A stretch of DNA of 25,166 nucleotides from an uncultured Lachnospiraceae bacterium (GTDB lineage: Bacteria; Bacillota; Clostridia; Lachnospirales; Lachnospiraceae): positions 1-25,166 of the forward strand of contig CAJUNP010000038.1 in NCBI GenBank assembly GCA_910587935.1. The letters run 5' to 3'. Positions 24,770-25,166 of the stretch are shown here, in pieces. Position numbers and translations under genes: made by a program. The notes beneath the pieces were generated by a model, which was not told the DNA's origin, made no database searches, and was given only the letters and a program-made list of their open reading frames with translations. Numbering within the stretch: position 1 is the first letter of the stretch; each line of letters opens with the position of its first letter.

Positions 24770-25135
24770 TTATTCCCCTTTTACCAAGGCAATTTCCAGC
24801 AATTCCGCTGCAACCTGAAAGGAACTAACCCGCATCAGGTTATCCCACGCATCTTCCCTGCCAAGCAGGTTCATTCCACCATGCCATACAAGTTCATCGT
24901 CTATAACAGCAAAATATTCCGCCACCTCGTCCCTTACAATTATATAAATGCCGTTTTCCTGCATTTCTTTGAGCAAACTCTGATGAAACTCCGGGCTGCC
25001 ATAAGATATATTCTGCGGCTCTGTTGTAATAACTGTTACCGATACCCCGGCTTCCTGCCTTGGTTTTACAAGATAGATAAACCGCGCCACCTTATCCTGT
25101 GTGAGTTCGGGACTAGTGTACTGACATGTTGACAT
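24770..25135 (-). pseudogene. C-terminal fragment of a PLD-domain (probably helicase) protein
   Basis: A 121-residue frame that matches the second half of a phospholipase-D-like domain as found at the end of some DEAD/SNF2-type helicases: FAVIDDELVWHGGMNLLGREDAWDNLMR, with the H-G-x-M-N core, followed by an AAELLEIAL end. The lysine normally following the His in H-K-D is Gly here, as in these degenerate helicase-linked domains. An in-frame TAA directly precedes ATG 25135, and the protein lacks any helicase part, so it is a truncated remnant unless the upstream portion lies outside the window in another frame. It may be left over from a defence or repair gene (inference). Confidence 0.6.
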
Positions 25136-25166
25136 TTAGATTTACCATTGCCTCCTTAAGAGGCAG

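Noticed and set aside
25149..25166. TGCCTC/GAGGCA inverted repeat at the window end as a transposon end
   Set aside because: It is short and imperfect, contains the AAGGAGG-like motif, and the sequence is cut by the window edge, so no claim is possible.

Overview
The window looks like a chromosomal segment of a low-GC, Gram-positive gut-type Clostridia, most likely Lachnospiraceae. This is inferred from strong AGGAGG-type ribosome binding sites, a BspA-like leucine-rich-repeat secreted protein, PaaK paired with an ACT protein, S11 carboxypeptidases and large hybrid histidine kinases. No rRNA, tRNA, CRISPR array or complete transposon was seen.

Layout. (1) 1-1200: a bacteriohemerythrin fused to a CheX-like domain on the + strand, ending in a strong hairpin. 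(2) 1227-11064, all on the - strand: paaK, an ACT-domain protein, a BvgS-like hybrid kinase with two periplasmic-binding-type sensor domains, a GH13 amylosucrase-type enzyme and a second PAS-containing hybrid kinase. Gaps between the first four are 37-44 bp. (3) 11211-12560: a FAD oxidoreductase with a C-terminal Rieske domain. (4) 12787-13966: a decayed chemoreceptor with a frameshift, a stop codon and a lost 3' half. (5) 13940-15860: an AT-rich three-gene module on the - strand, consisting of a 75-residue stand-alone colicin E3-type ribonuclease, an overlapping acidic 101-residue protein (putative antitoxin) and an overlapping ImmA/IrrE-type metallopeptidase with a long unknown C-terminal region. 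This is the most interesting locus here. (6) 15890-17911: family 4 uracil-DNA glycosylase and a divergent DUF1266-type lipoprotein. (7) 17945-18677: a REP-like hairpin and an alpha/beta hydrolase that has lost its nucleophile through an internal deletion. (8) 18773-23132: an envelope cluster of D-Ala-D-Ala carboxypeptidase, an unknown anchored protein and a secreted LRR protein with a possible Cys/His peptidase domain. (9) 23207-25135: a degraded AT-rich accessory zone with a small intact gene, a HipA/CtkA-type kinase carrying two frameshifts that each lie in a perfect inverted repeat, a small remnant ORF, and the C-terminal piece of a PLD-containing protein, probably a helicase.

The genes suggest a bacterium that senses small solutes through phosphorelays, handles a glucoside such as sucrose, and activates aryl acids. 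It has also gained and partly lost toxin/defence-type modules. Functions are assigned by motif reading only; no database search was run.
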